Notes: generated by a model from the letters alone, not told the origin. Shown: positions 8,988 to 18,752, counted from the stretch's first letter. The stretch: 64,000 nucleotides of DNA from an uncultured Pseudomonadota bacterium (GCA_903829815.1 CAIKRR010000067.1:32037-96036), one strand, 5' to 3'. Made by a program: numbers and translations.

Positions 8988-9992
8988 ATGAACCTTCTTT
9001 CGCGGTCGGCGGTCCGGCGCCCGGCATCGGGCCATAGCGCCTGCCTGCTGCTCGCCATCGTGCTGGCGGCAGCCATTGCACCGGCGCGCGCAGCCTGGCC
9101 CGAGCGCCCGATCCGTCTGGTCGTTCCCTATGCGGCCGGTGGCGTGGGCGACATCTCGTTTCGCACGATCTCGACGGCACTCGAGGAGCGCGTGGGGCAG
9201 CGCTTCGTACTCGACAACCGGGCAGGTGCATCGGGCAATATCGGTGCGGCCGAGGTCCTGCGTGCTGCCCCTGACGGCTACACCCTGCTGCTCGGGGCGA
9301 TCAACAACTTTGCCACCAACCAGTTCCTGTACCGCAACATGACCTTTGATCCGGTGACGGCGTTCGAACCGGTTGCGCTGCTCTCTCTGGCCCCGAGCGT
9401 CATCGCGGTCACCCCGAACCTCGAGGTCCATTCGCTGGCTGATCTGGCGGCGCAGGCGAGGGCCCATCCGGGGGCCCTCAATTTCGGCTCTCCGGGTATC
9501 GGCACGCCACCGCACCTGGTCGGTGAACTGTTTGCAACCCTCGCCGGGGTCCGGATGACGCACATCCCGTACAACGGCACGCCTCAGGTGATGGTGGCGC
9601 TGCAGCAAGACAGCGTGCAGGTCTCCTTCTACACGCTCAGTCCGGTGTCGCCGCTCATGCGAGGTGGCAAGTTGCGGCCTGTCGCGGTTGCGGCCAACGC
9701 CCGATTGGCCGCGCTGCCGGGTGTGCCCACGGTGCGCGAGGCGGGTTTTTCCGATCTGCTGAGCGCCAGCTGGCAGGCCATCGTGGCCCCGCGCGGTACC
9801 GATCCGGCGATCCTCGACCGACTCAATGGCGACATTCGTGCAGCGCTGGCGTTACCGGAGTCGCAGCGCCGCTATGGTGAACTGGGGATGGTGGCGGGCG
9901 ATCTCGGGCGGACCGAGTTTGCGGCCTTCATGCGTGGCGAGGCGCAGCGCTGGAAGAAGGTGATCGAATCGGCGCGGATCGAGCCGCAGTAG
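8988..9992 (+). CDS. Bug/TctC-family periplasmic receptor
   Basis: 334-residue carboxylate receptor starting at ATG 8988, where a normal signal peptide begins (hydrophobic LLLAIVLAAAIAPARA). The frame extends further upstream inside the TauE-like gene, but that part is a shadow. Family landmarks: WPERPIRLVVPYAAGGVGD, FVLDNRAGASGNIGAAEV, NFGSPGIGTPPHLVGELF and MTHIPYNGTPQVMVALQQ. The binding-loop lysine of the usual HIPYKG is asparagine here. It probably shares a transcript with the preceding permease. Confidence 0.87.
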   Translation: MNLLSRSAVRRPASGHSACLLLAIVLAAAIAPARAAWPERPIRLVVPYAAGGVGDISFRTISTALEERVGQRFVLDNRAGASGNIGAAEVLRAAPDGYTLLLGAINNFATNQFLYRNMTFDPVTAFEPVALLSLAPSVIAVTPNLEVHSLADLAAQARAHPGALNFGSPGIGTPPHLVGELFATLAGVRMTHIPYNGTPQVMVALQQDSVQVSFYTLSPVSPLMRGGKLRPVAVAANARLAALPGVPTVREAGFSDLLSASWQAIVAPRGTDPAILDRLNGDIRAALALPESQRRYGELGMVAGDLGRTEFAAFMRGEAQRWKKVIESARIEPQ

Positions 9993-10156
9993 GATCACTC
10001 GGCCCAAGGCCGGCTGGCAGCACGCAGGCGGACCTCGCAAGCGGTGTGAAGGAGAACAGGCGCAGCGCGCGATCGGCCACTGCTGTGCGACGCTGGTTTG
10101 CCCGCAATGGCACCGACCGCCCGGGTTAGACTCTGGGCTCCAAGGGAGGGCGCGGC

Positions 10157-11164
10157 ATGAAGTTCGGAATTTTTGATCACGTGGATGACAGTGGCCTTGA
10201 ACTGGGCGAGCTCTACGAGAACCGTCTGCGACTGATCGAAGCCTTCGATCAGTCGGGCATCCACTGCTATCACCTGGCCGAACACCACTTCACGCCGCTT
10301 GGCATGTCGCCCTCGCCCTCGGTATTCCTCGCGGCGGTGGCGCAGCGCACGCGCAGGCTGCTCTTTGGTCCCCTCGTCTACACGCTCGCGCTCTACCATC
10401 CGCTGCGCCTTGCCGAGGAGATCTGCATGCTCGATCACCTCAGTGGCGGTCGCTTGCAACTCGGGGTGGGCCGTGGCGTGTCGCCGGTTGAGATGCGGCT
10501 CTATGGGGTCGACGTCGACAAGGCACAGGCCCTGTACATGGAAGCCTACGAGGTCCTGATGAAGGCACTCCAGGAAGACACGCTGACCCATGAGGGCGAG
10601 CACTTCCAGTTTCGGGGTGTGCCGATGCGCATGCACCCGCGTCAGCGCCCGCATCCGCCGCTCTGGTACGGTCTGGGCAATCCGGATGGGGTCGAGTGGG
10701 TGGCACGCAATGCGGTCAACGTGATCAGCCTCTCGTCGCCCGAAGTCGTTCGCAAGGTGAGCGATGGCTATCGCACGACCTGGGCCGCGCTGGGACGTGA
10801 TCCGGCCGCGATGCCGCTGGTGGGCACCTTGCGCCATATCGTCATTGCCCCCACCGATGCCGAGGCGATGACGATTGCGCGCCGCGCCTATACGCGGTGG
10901 CGCTCCAGTTTCTGGCATCTGTGGGATGTCTTCGGCGCGCGCCCGCGCTTTGCCATCTACCCGGAGACCTTTGACGAACTGGTAGAGCGCGGCCAGGCGG
11001 TGGCAGGGTCGCCGGCCACCGCGTTGTCGACACTGCGCGCACAGACCCAGGCGGGTGGTGTCAACTACCTGCTGCTCGACCTGGCCTTTGGTGATCTTGC
11101 GCTCGATGAGTCGCTGCGTACGCTCGAACTGTTCTGGTCGGAGGTTGCCCCCGGGTTGCAGTGA
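10157..11164 (+). CDS. Luciferase-like flavin-dependent monooxygenase (LLM class)
   Basis: TIM-barrel oxygenase of the bacterial luciferase family, 335 residues, which would use reduced FMN or F420-type flavin supplied by a partner. Signature regions: MKFGIFDHVDDSG at the start, HLAEHHFTPLGMSPSPSVFL, the strand RLLFGPLVYTLALYHPLRLA and the loop LGVGRGVSPVEMRLYGVD. GGGAGGG lies 7-13 bases before the ATG. It is closely paralogous to the gene at 46475-47491 (same length, same landmarks). No ring-hydroxylating genes adjoin it; a Bug receptor is convergent. Confidence 0.87.
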   Translation: MKFGIFDHVDDSGLELGELYENRLRLIEAFDQSGIHCYHLAEHHFTPLGMSPSPSVFLAAVAQRTRRLLFGPLVYTLALYHPLRLAEEICMLDHLSGGRLQLGVGRGVSPVEMRLYGVDVDKAQALYMEAYEVLMKALQEDTLTHEGEHFQFRGVPMRMHPRQRPHPPLWYGLGNPDGVEWVARNAVNVISLSSPEVVRKVSDGYRTTWAALGRDPAAMPLVGTLRHIVIAPTDAEAMTIARRAYTRWRSSFWHLWDVFGARPRFAIYPETFDELVERGQAVAGSPATALSTLRAQTQAGGVNYLLLDLAFGDLALDESLRTLELFWSEVAPGLQ

Positions 11165-11185
11165 GGGCAGGCGCCTCCCGCTGCG

Positions 11186-12184
11186 CTACTCGGGTTGTAT
11201 CCCGGCCAGCGCCACCGCCTTGCCGAACTTCGCGCTCTCCGCGGCGATGAAGCGTCTGAACTCCTCGGGTGTGGTGCCCAGGCTCTCCAGCCCCTGATCG
11301 GCGAAGCGGGCCTTGTTGGTGCTGTCGCCCAGCGAGCGCAGCGCTGCCTCGCGTACCCGGTTGACGATGGCCGCCGGCGTGCCGGCCGGCGCCAGAAAGC
11401 CCATCCAGGTGCTGTAGTCGATGGCACCGAACCCCTGCTCGGCGATGGTCGGTACCTCGGGCATGTTGGACGCACGGCGCGCCGATGCCAGTGCAATGGC
11501 ACGCACCTTGCCGCTCTTCACGTGGGGTGCCGACAGGGATGTGGACACCGCAAAGAGTTGCGTCTGTCCAGCCAGAAAGTCGGTGAAGGCCGGGCCGGCG
11601 CCCTTGTAGGGGATGTGAATGAAATCGGCCTGGGTCGATGCCTTCAGCGCTTCGAGCGCGAGGTGGGTGGCGGTGCCCACGCCACCAGAACCTGCGCTGA
11701 CCCGTCCCGGGTTGGCCCGCGACCAGGCGGCCAGTTCACGCAGGTTGTTCACCGGCAGCGAGGGATGCACGAGAATCGCGATCGGCACTGCCAGCACTTC
11801 GGTAATCGGCTGGAAATCGCGCAGCGGATCAAAGCCCGGCGACCGGTAGATGAAGGGGGCGAGTGTCATGCTCTCGATCGCAAAGAGCAGCGTATTGCCA
11901 TCGGGTGCACTGCGTGCCACATCGGCCATGCCGATGATGCCGCCGGCACCGCCCTTGTTGTCGATGACCAGCGTCTGCCCCAGTGCTTCGCCCATCTTGG
12001 GTGCCAGGGCGCGCATCGAGGCATCGATGAGGCCTCCCGGCGGGAAGGGCACGACCACCCGAATGGCTCGATCAGGCCAGGTCTGGGCCAGCGAAACGCT
12101 GCTGCCGATGAGGCAGGCAAGCACGGCGACGGCCCGCAGGCCTTGACGGGTCGAACGCGGTGCGCGGTGCTGCGATGGGTTCAA
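11186..12184 (-). CDS. Bug/TctC-family periplasmic receptor, probable TTG start
   Basis: Carboxylate receptor. A good AGGAG lies nine bases before a TTG at 12184, giving a protein beginning NPSQHRAPRSTRQG followed by a hydrophobic signal (LRAVAVLACLIGSSVSLAQ). A GTG at 12211 in the same frame is the alternative. Landmarks are WPDRAIRVVVPFPPGGLIDA, LVIDNKGGAGGIIG, VSAGSGGVGTATHLALEAL and FIHIPYKGAGPAFTDFLAGQ. It lies 60 bases downstream of the glycerate kinase gene on the same strand, so the two may share a substrate such as glycerate or a related hydroxy acid (inference). Confidence 0.86.
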   Translation of the reverse strand: MNPSQHRAPRSTRQGLRAVAVLACLIGSSVSLAQTWPDRAIRVVVPFPPGGLIDASMRALAPKMGEALGQTLVIDNKGGAGGIIGMADVARSAPDGNTLLFAIESMTLAPFIYRSPGFDPLRDFQPITEVLAVPIAILVHPSLPVNNLRELAAWSRANPGRVSAGSGGVGTATHLALEALKASTQADFIHIPYKGAGPAFTDFLAGQTQLFAVSTSLSAPHVKSGKVRAIALASARRASNMPEVPTIAEQGFGAIDYSTWMGFLAPAGTPAAIVNRVREAALRSLGDSTNKARFADQGLESLGTTPEEFRRFIAAESAKFGKAVALAGIQPE

Positions 12185-12244
12185 GGTGAGAGTCTCCTGG
12201 GTGCGATGCACGCCTGCAGGCCGCTGGCCTGTCGTGTCACCGGA

Positions 12245-13555
12245 TCAATCCGGCCTCGCGATTATAAGTGCGCGAAAGTCATTCACATTGGTGAGTGTTG
12301 GGCCGCTCACATGGGCGTCGCCCAGTTGGTGAAAGAACGGATGGGCGTCGTTGCGTGCGAGCGCCGCGCGTGCGTCGAGCCCTTGTGCACGAGCGCGAGC
12401 CAGGGTGTCGGGGCCGACCCAGGCGCCGGCAACCTCGGCGGCGCCATCGATGCCATCGGTGTCACCGGCAAAGGCATGGATATGCGGGTGTCCGTCCAGA
12501 GCGAGCGCCAGCGCAAGCAGAAATTCCACATTGCGTCCGCCAACACCATTGCCGCGCACTGTCACGGTGGTTTCCCCGCCCGAGAGCAGTACGCAAGGGG
12601 TGGCGAAGGGTTCGTCGTGGCGTGCTGACGAGCGCGCGATGGCTGCCAGGGTCTGTGCAACGCTGGTCGCTTCGCCCTCGATGCAGTCACTGAGCAGATG
12701 GACCGACAGGCCAGCGGCACGCGCGCATCGGGCCGCAGCCTGCAGCGCGCGCCAGGGGGTTGCGATCAGTTCGAACCGCTGCCCGGCCAGCCGCGGGTCG
12801 CCCGGTTTGACCGATTCGCCGCGACCGCTCTCGAGCGCCTGGCGGATCGAGGCGGCGATGGGGATGCCAAAGCGCTCGAGGATGGCCAGCGCGTCGGCGC
12901 AGGTGGTGGGGTCGGCAACCGTCGGCCCCGATGCGATGTCGCAGGGGTCGTCTCCCGGAATGTCGGAGATGGCCAGGGTGATGACCTGGGCCGGTGCGCA
13001 GGCAGCTGCGAGGCGGCCGCCCTTGATGGCAGAGAGGTGTCGTCGCACGCAGTTCATTGCATGGATGTCGGCGCCGCTTGCCAGGAGCGAGCGTGCCAGG
13101 GCTTGTTCTTCAGCCAGAGTGATGCCCGACAAGGGCAGGGGAAGCAGTGCCGAGCCACCACCTGAAATGAGGCAGATCACCAGATCGTCGGCGCTCAGTC
13201 CGCTGACGCTCGCGAGCATGCGCCGGGCTGCCTCGCACCCGGCCTCGTCCGGTACCGGGTGCGCGGCCTCGACCACTTCGATCGACCGGGTAGCCACCGT
13301 GTGACCATAGCGGGTGACCACCAGACCGCCCAGGGGGCCGTGCCAGTGCCCCTCGAGAGCGGCGGCCATCGCCGCAGCGGCCTTGCCGGCACCGATCACC
13401 CAGGTGCGGCCGCGCGGCGCCGGTGGCAGGTGTGGCGGCAGGCATCGCTCGGGTTGCGCCGATTGCACCGCAGCCTCGAACATCTGCAGCAGCAGTTGCC
13501 GAATGCCGCTGTCGGTCAGGGGCTGCAAGGGCATGCTCATCTCGCGTGGGGGCAT
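12245..13555 (-). CDS. Glycerate 2-kinase / MOFRL family protein (TtuD, GckA type)
   Basis: Enzyme of the DUF4147-MOFRL family that phosphorylates D-glycerate to 2-phosphoglycerate; older annotations call it hydroxypyruvate reductase. It has 436 residues, the usual length. Landmarks: WVIGAGKAAAAMAAAL, the VTRYGH segment, LICLISGGGSALLPLPL, and the C-terminal MOFRL part with LLSGGETTVTVRGNGVGGRN and AGDTDGIDGAAEVAG. ATGs at 13555, 13540 and 13534 are possible starts; I kept the first. It would feed products of tartrate, glycolate or hydroxypyruvate metabolism into glycolysis. Confidence 0.88.
   Translation of the reverse strand: MPPREMSMPLQPLTDSGIRQLLLQMFEAAVQSAQPERCLPPHLPPAPRGRTWVIGAGKAAAAMAAALEGHWHGPLGGLVVTRYGHTVATRSIEVVEAAHPVPDEAGCEAARRMLASVSGLSADDLVICLISGGGSALLPLPLSGITLAEEQALARSLLASGADIHAMNCVRRHLSAIKGGRLAAACAPAQVITLAISDIPGDDPCDIASGPTVADPTTCADALAILERFGIPIAASIRQALESGRGESVKPGDPRLAGQRFELIATPWRALQAAARCARAAGLSVHLLSDCIEGEATSVAQTLAAIARSSARHDEPFATPCVLLSGGETTVTVRGNGVGGRNVEFLLALALALDGHPHIHAFAGDTDGIDGAAEVAGAWVGPDTLARARAQGLDARAALARNDAHPFFHQLGDAHVSGPTLTNVNDFRALIIARPD
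12261..12266 (-). promoter_or_regulatory. Candidate -10 box for the downstream Bug gene
   Basis: A perfect TATAAT on the minus strand within the last codons of the glycerate kinase gene, 77 bases before the TTG of the Bug receptor. No good -35 is seen. It suggests the receptor can also be transcribed alone. Confidence 0.3.
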
Positions 13556-13744
13556 CGGACGATTATTGCAGAAGCTCGGGCAAACCTTGCCAGATCGGGG
13601 TTGGGCCGGTGCGCAGGCAAGGTGTTTGCTAGACTGCCTCCGGGGGGCAGGGTGCCCGCCGTTCGGTGCTGCGAGGTGTTTTCAGGTTGAATGACCGGTG
13701 CCCCGACCATGGCTTGCCAGGGTTTGCAGAGGGAGGAACGCTTG

Positions 13745-14779
13745 ATGGGGTTTGCGCATGTGCGCTCGGGTGTGCGTGGCTGTCTTGCCGCGATCAGACG
13801 ATCGGGTTCGGCTCGCCAGGGGTGCCATGTGCTCATCGGCTCGATGCTGGGCGCGGTCCTCCTCGGGAGCGGCTCGGTGCTGGCTGCCTGGCCTGACCGT
13901 CCCTTGCGCGTGCTGGTGCCCTTCGCGGCGGGTGGTGGCTCTGATTTCATCGCCCGCTTCATTGCACAGAAGCTCTCGCAATCGCTGCACCAGCAGGTGG
14001 TCGTCGAGAATCGGCCCGGTGCCGGTGGTCTGCTGGGGGTTGAAGTCGGCGTGCATGCACCTGCCGATGGTTACACGCTGGTGCTGATTGCCTCGAGCTA
14101 CTGCGCCAACGCAAGCCTCTATCCGCTCAAGTTCGATCCGCTTGCCGACATCACGCCCGTCATCCAGCTCTCGCGGGGCCCGCTGCTGGTGGTCGTCAAT
14201 CCGGCGTTACCGGTACGTACGGTGCGCGACCTGATCGAACTGGCCCGTGCGCGGCCTGGCGAGATCAATTTTGCCTCCTCCGGGCAGGGCAGCATCATCC
14301 ATCTGGCGACCGAACTCTTTGCCAGTTCGGCCGGCATCCGGATCAATCACATTCCGTACAAGGGCACGGGTCCGGCGCTCACCGACACGATCGGCGGCCA
14401 GACTCAGGTGTTCTTCAGCAGCACCGCCTCTGCCCTGCCGCACGTCCAGGGCGGCAAGCTGCGGGCCATCGCCGTGACCACCACCACGCGACTGGCCGCG
14501 GCACCCGAGGTACCCACGGTGGCCGAATCGGGCCTGCCCGGCTATGACGTATCGCTCTGGCATGGCGTCATCGGCCCGCGCGCCATGCCGCGCGAGGTGG
14601 TTGATCGCATCAATGCTGCGGTCAATGCATCGCTCGGACTGAAGGAAACAGCCGAACAGTTGAAGGCCGACGGTGTGTCACCCGCCGGTGGCACGCCCGA
14701 GCAGTTTCGAGCCCAGATCACCAGTGAAATCGGCTTGTGGCGACGGGTCGTGGCACAGGCAGGGGTCAAGGCCGAATAG
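13745..14779 (+). CDS. Bug/TctC-family periplasmic receptor
   Basis: 344-residue receptor. I placed the start at ATG 13745 because GGGAGGA (13731-13737) is correctly spaced; two upstream ATGs (13691, 13709) lack a site. A long n-region precedes the hydrophobic signal (VLIGSMLGAVLLGSGSVLA). Landmarks: WPDRPLRVLVPFAAGGGSD, VVENRPGAGGLLGVEVG, NFASSGQGSIIHLATELF and INHIPYKGTGPALTDTIGGQ. It is divergent from the glycerate kinase gene and 106 bases upstream of phaB. Confidence 0.87.
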   Translation: MGFAHVRSGVRGCLAAIRRSGSARQGCHVLIGSMLGAVLLGSGSVLAAWPDRPLRVLVPFAAGGGSDFIARFIAQKLSQSLHQQVVVENRPGAGGLLGVEVGVHAPADGYTLVLIASSYCANASLYPLKFDPLADITPVIQLSRGPLLVVVNPALPVRTVRDLIELARARPGEINFASSGQGSIIHLATELFASSAGIRINHIPYKGTGPALTDTIGGQTQVFFSSTASALPHVQGGKLRAIAVTTTTRLAAAPEVPTVAESGLPGYDVSLWHGVIGPRAMPREVVDRINAAVNASLGLKETAEQLKADGVSPAGGTPEQFRAQITSEIGLWRRVVAQAGVKAE

Positions 14780-14885
14780 TGTGGCAGGCAGTGGTGAATC
14801 AGCAGTGACCAGAACGGGGCATGCACCGGACGAGTCTGGCCGGATGCGAGGCCTCAATGAATGACACCTCGAGGGAGAGCAGAAG

Positions 14886-15623
<738 letters not shown>

Positions 15624-15699
15624 GCGCGGGCTCGCCAGGCTCACCGTTCTTGCCAGCGGTTGCCGGCAGGCTGCCGGTATTCGGTGGTCAACGGCGATC

Positions 15700-15720
15700 G
15701 CTGGGGGTGCCCGGTTTTTT
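15700..15720 (+). terminator. Possible intrinsic terminator after phaB
   Basis: A GC hairpin with arms 15701-15705 and 15710-15714 (CTGGG and CCCGG, one G-T pair), a four-base loop GGTG, and six T directly after it. The stem is short but GC-rich. It would separate phaB from the catabolic operon whose first gene starts at 15854. Confidence 0.45.
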
Positions 15721-15741
15721 CCGAGAGCCTGCGGCGGTCTC

Positions 15742-15770
15742 TGGCGATCTGCGTGCTGCTGGTTGATAAT
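15742..15770 (+). promoter_or_regulatory. Candidate sigma-70 promoter of the catabolic operon
   Basis: GATAAT at 15765-15770 matches the -10 consensus in five of six bases. TGGCGA, a weak -35, lies 17 bases upstream. The element sits after the terminator-like hairpin and 84 bases before the TTG of the first operon gene. This is a motif reading only. Confidence 0.35.
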
Positions 15771-15853
15771 GCAGGTTGCCTTGCGTCAGGTAGCACCTGC
15801 CATTCGATCGGGTGACTGTCGCAGCCCGACAGCAGCACACAGGAGACACCCGC

Positions 15854-16336
15854 TTGAAACCTCTGAGCATCAGACGCATCGTGACCGGTCACGACGCCCA
15901 AGGCAACGCCATCGTGCAGATCGACGAAATCGCCGGTAATGTCGTGTCGCAGCGTGCCAATCAGCAGGCTGCCGTCATCTGGACGACCGAAGGATTTCCG
16001 GTCGACAACGAGGGCACGAGCGACGATTCGACCCGATCGGTATCGACCTCGGAACTCAATGGCACGGTCTTTCGCATCGTCTACTACGGGCCGGGTGTGG
16101 CGCCACGCAACCATCGTACCGACAGCATCGATTACGCGGTCGTGATCTCCGGGGAGATCGACATGGAACTCGATGGCGGCGTCGTCGTGCATGTGCGCCA
16201 GGGCGATGTGCTGGTGCAGCGCGGCACCATCCACAACTGGGTGAACAAGGGCACCGAGCCCTGCGTGATCGCGTTTTCCCTGATCGGTGCTCATCCGGTG
16301 AAGACGGGTGGCAAGACGCTTGACGCGATCGGCTGA
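15854..16336 (+). CDS. Cupin-domain protein, first gene of the catabolic operon
   Basis: Single-domain cupin of about 160 residues. I chose a TTG start at 15854 because AGGAGA (15841-15846) is seven bases upstream; a GTG at 15812 is the alternative. The barrel motifs are APRNHRTDSIDYAVVISGEI and later GDVLVQRGTIHNWVNKGTEP. Only two histidines are in the usual places and acidic residues replace others, so metal binding is not certain. Such cupins often accompany ring-cleavage genes as isomerases, hydrolases or regulators of flux; I cannot assign a reaction. It ends 12 bases before the MetE-like gene. Confidence 0.85.
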   Translation: MKPLSIRRIVTGHDAQGNAIVQIDEIAGNVVSQRANQQAAVIWTTEGFPVDNEGTSDDSTRSVSTSELNGTVFRIVYYGPGVAPRNHRTDSIDYAVVISGEIDMELDGGVVVHVRQGDVLVQRGTIHNWVNKGTEPCVIAFSLIGAHPVKTGGKTLDAIG

Positions 16337-16348
16337 GTACGGGCCACC

Positions 16349-17452
16349 ATGACGAGTCGAACCGCACCGTTTCGCGCCGATCATGTCGGCAGCTTGCTGC
16401 GTCCTGCGAACCTGCGCGAAGCGCGTGCGCGCCATCGCGCCGGCGCCCTCGACGCTGATGAACTGCGTCTGATCGAGGATGCGGCCATCCGTGATGTCGT
16501 ACGGCGCCAGGAGTCGATTGGCCTGCAGGGCATCACCGATGGTGAACTGCGGCGCGACTATTGGCACATGGACTTCCTGGTTGGACTCGAGGGCATCGGC
16601 GCTCGCGAGTCGACGGACATGAAGTTCGAAGGGGTCGAGGAAGTGCCGCCGACGCCGATCGTCACCGGGCCCATCGCTTGCGGTCGCGCCCCCCAGCTCG
16701 ATCACTTCACCTTCCTCGCATCGGTGGCGCGCGGCACGCCCAAGTTCACGATTCCGGCCCCCTCGATGGCGCACATGCGCGGGGGCTCCAGGGGCATCCC
16801 GCGCGCGATCTACCCCGATCTGGAACGCTACTGGCACGACCTGGGTGAGGCCTATCGCGTGGCGATCGGCCAGATCTACGCCGCGGGTTGTCGCTACCTG
16901 CAGATCGATGACATCACCTTTTCCTACCTTGCCGATGACACGGTTCGTGCGGGCGTGATCGACAAGGGCGATGACCCTGATGAGCTTGCCAGGCGTTACG
17001 CAGCCACCATCAATGCCGCCCTTGTGGGGCGCCCCGACGATATGCTCGTCACGATGCATACCTGCCGTGGCAACTTCCAGAGCACCTTTGTCGCGGCTTC
17101 ACCGTATTCGCGCACCGTGACCGAAGCCATGTTTTCCACTGCAGTCGATGCCTGGTTCATGGAGTTCGACTCCGAGCGTGCCGGCAGTTTCGACGTGCTC
17201 GCGATGCTGCCCTCGGACAAGACCGCGGTGCTCGGGCTGGTGACCACGAAGTTCGGCGAACTCGAATCGGCTGACGCGATTGCCCGACGCATCAATCAGG
17301 CCTCGCGCATCGTGCCGCTCGAGCGCTTGTGCCTGTCGCCTCAGTGCGGGTTTTCGAGCACGCATCATGGCAACAAGCTGCATGAGGACGAGCAGTGGCG
17401 AAAGCTCGATCGGGTGGTGCAGGTGGCGCGGACGGTCTGGGGCGAGCCGTGA
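16349..17452 (+). CDS. MetE C-terminal-like zinc methyltransferase
   Basis: Resembles the C-terminal catalytic half of cobalamin-independent methionine synthase, as a stand-alone 367-residue barrel. The zinc ligands of MetE are all visible: His237 and Cys239 (MLVTMHTCRGNFQ), Glu272 (WFMEFDSERAG) and Cys333 (LSPQCGFSST). The same fold is used by epoxyalkane:coenzyme M transferases, so the acceptor thiol need not be homocysteine. The lack of the N-terminal folate domain and its place in a catabolic operon argue against a housekeeping methionine synthase. It may remove a methyl group or handle a thiol adduct in the pathway (inference). Its stop overlaps the next start by GTGA. Confidence 0.82.
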   Translation: MTSRTAPFRADHVGSLLRPANLREARARHRAGALDADELRLIEDAAIRDVVRRQESIGLQGITDGELRRDYWHMDFLVGLEGIGARESTDMKFEGVEEVPPTPIVTGPIACGRAPQLDHFTFLASVARGTPKFTIPAPSMAHMRGGSRGIPRAIYPDLERYWHDLGEAYRVAIGQIYAAGCRYLQIDDITFSYLADDTVRAGVIDKGDDPDELARRYAATINAALVGRPDDMLVTMHTCRGNFQSTFVAASPYSRTVTEAMFSTAVDAWFMEFDSERAGSFDVLAMLPSDKTAVLGLVTTKFGELESADAIARRINQASRIVPLERLCLSPQCGFSSTHHGNKLHEDEQWRKLDRVVQVARTVWGEP

Positions 17453-18141
17453 TCACGGTAGGGCCCTATGACGAGCCCTCGCAGTCAACCCCGGTGGTCG
17501 AGGGCTATCGGCAGACCGCCTTGCGTGCGCCTGCCGAACCCCTGATCGAGAGGCCCTTCACGCTCTCGGAGTTGACCGGCCCCGATCGCCCTGAGCGCCG
17601 TCTTGCCTTGCTCGGTACCGACCTCGCCGGATACGGCGTTGAACGTGCTCTCGGGCAACTTATCGAGGTGCGCTTGCGCGTGCTTGATGAAGGGGGTGCC
17701 CCGCTCTCCGGTGCGCTGGTCGAGATGTGGCAGGCCAACGCCGCGGGCCGGTACATCCATCCGAACGATGATGATCACGCGCCGGTCGATCCTCACTTCC
17801 ATGGCGCGGCCCGAATGACGGCCGACGCCTCGGGCTGTCTGTCGATTCGCACGATCAAGCCGGGCGCCTACCCGGTGCCCGGCAGCGGCCGCTGGTGGCG
17901 CCCGCCCCATATCCACTTCTCGCTCTGGGGCCGGGTGTGGATGTCGCGTCTGGTGACGCAGATGTTCTTTCCGGGCGAGCCGCTCAACGGCCAGGATCGC
18001 ATCCTGCATGCGGTACCGGATGCCGATGCACGCGAGCGTCTCATCTGTCGACCGCGTTCGCCCGTTGACTGTCCCGATGACACGCTCGTATTCGATCACG
18101 ACATCGTGGTGCGGGGGCGGCGTGCCACGCCGGTTGCCTGA
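17449..18141 (+). CDS. pcaH: Protocatechuate 3,4-dioxygenase-type beta subunit
   Basis: Non-heme Fe(III) intradiol ring-cleaving subunit; 230 residues from a GTG at 17449 that overlaps the upstream stop. The iron ligands of the family are present: Tyr102 (AAGRYIHPND), Tyr141 (IKPGAYPVPG), His154 and His156 (RPPHIHFSLWG). The region VEMWQANAAGRY is typical. The enzyme would open a catechol-type ring between the hydroxyls to a muconate. The neighbours are not those of the normal protocatechuate branch, so the real substrate may be a substituted catechol acid. Confidence 0.87.
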   Translation: MITVGPYDEPSQSTPVVEGYRQTALRAPAEPLIERPFTLSELTGPDRPERRLALLGTDLAGYGVERALGQLIEVRLRVLDEGGAPLSGALVEMWQANAAGRYIHPNDDDHAPVDPHFHGAARMTADASGCLSIRTIKPGAYPVPGSGRWWRPPHIHFSLWGRVWMSRLVTQMFFPGEPLNGQDRILHAVPDADARERLICRPRSPVDCPDDTLVFDHDIVVRGRRATPVA

Positions 18142-18752
18142 TGGCGAACACGATGTCTGAAGTACGCCTGCCTGCGGCCGAGATGACCGTTGGGCCCTTT
18201 TTTCCGCCCCGCTACAGTGATGCAGGCGCCCATGATCTGACCTGTCTGGACGGTCAGCGGGCTCGCGGTGAGCCGATCGACATTCAGGGCCGAGTCGTGC
18301 AACTCGACGGCGCGCCCACCCACAATCTCATCGTCGAGATCTGGCAGGCCGATGCGGCGGGTATCTACGCGCACCCCAACGACCCTCGCCATATCGAGGC
18401 CGATCCGAATTTCTTCGGTTGGGGTCGTGCGGCAACTGACGCCGACGGACGCTACGCGCTGCGCACGATCAGGCCGGGGCAGACTCGCGACCTCGATGGC
18501 ACCGCGCGCGCGCCGCACATCAATGTGCTGGTGCTCTTTTCGGGCCTGATGCGCCAGTTGCACACCGTGATCTACTTCCCGGATGACGGTGGCGCAAAGG
18601 CATCTGATCCGATCTATCGCGCGGTGCCTGCCGCGCGACGCGCCGGCGTCGTGGCAGTCGCCGACGCACCCGGACGCTATCGTTTCGACATCCGATTGCG
18701 CGGCGAAGGCGAGACGCCGTTCTTCTCGCTCGATGGCAAAGGTGCGCGATGA
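18141..18752 (+). CDS. pcaG: Protocatechuate 3,4-dioxygenase-type alpha subunit
   Basis: Structural partner of the beta subunit, 203 residues, sharing the fold (IVEIWQADAAGIYAHPNDPR, RTIRPGQTRDLDG) but lacking the four iron ligands: the His-x-His position reads RAPHINVLVLFSG. The N-terminal MTVGPFFPPRY resembles the TGGPFYHIGL-type start of PcaG and may contribute to the active site. Start and stop codons interlock with pcaH (TGATG) and with the next gene (ATGA), so equal expression of both subunits is expected. Confidence 0.86.
   Translation: MANTMSEVRLPAAEMTVGPFFPPRYSDAGAHDLTCLDGQRARGEPIDIQGRVVQLDGAPTHNLIVEIWQADAAGIYAHPNDPRHIEADPNFFGWGRAATDADGRYALRTIRPGQTRDLDGTARAPHINVLVLFSGLMRQLHTVIYFPDDGGAKASDPIYRAVPAARRAGVVAVADAPGRYRFDIRLRGEGETPFFSLDGKGAR

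Noticed and set aside
11195..12628. A 477-codon plus-strand frame over the Bug gene and the kinase end
   Set aside because: It is antisense to family-typical sequence and has Gly/Arg/His-rich shadow composition.
16349..17452. Calling the MetE-like gene metE
   Set aside because: Only the C-terminal barrel is present and the context is catabolic, so the symbol would imply a role not supported.
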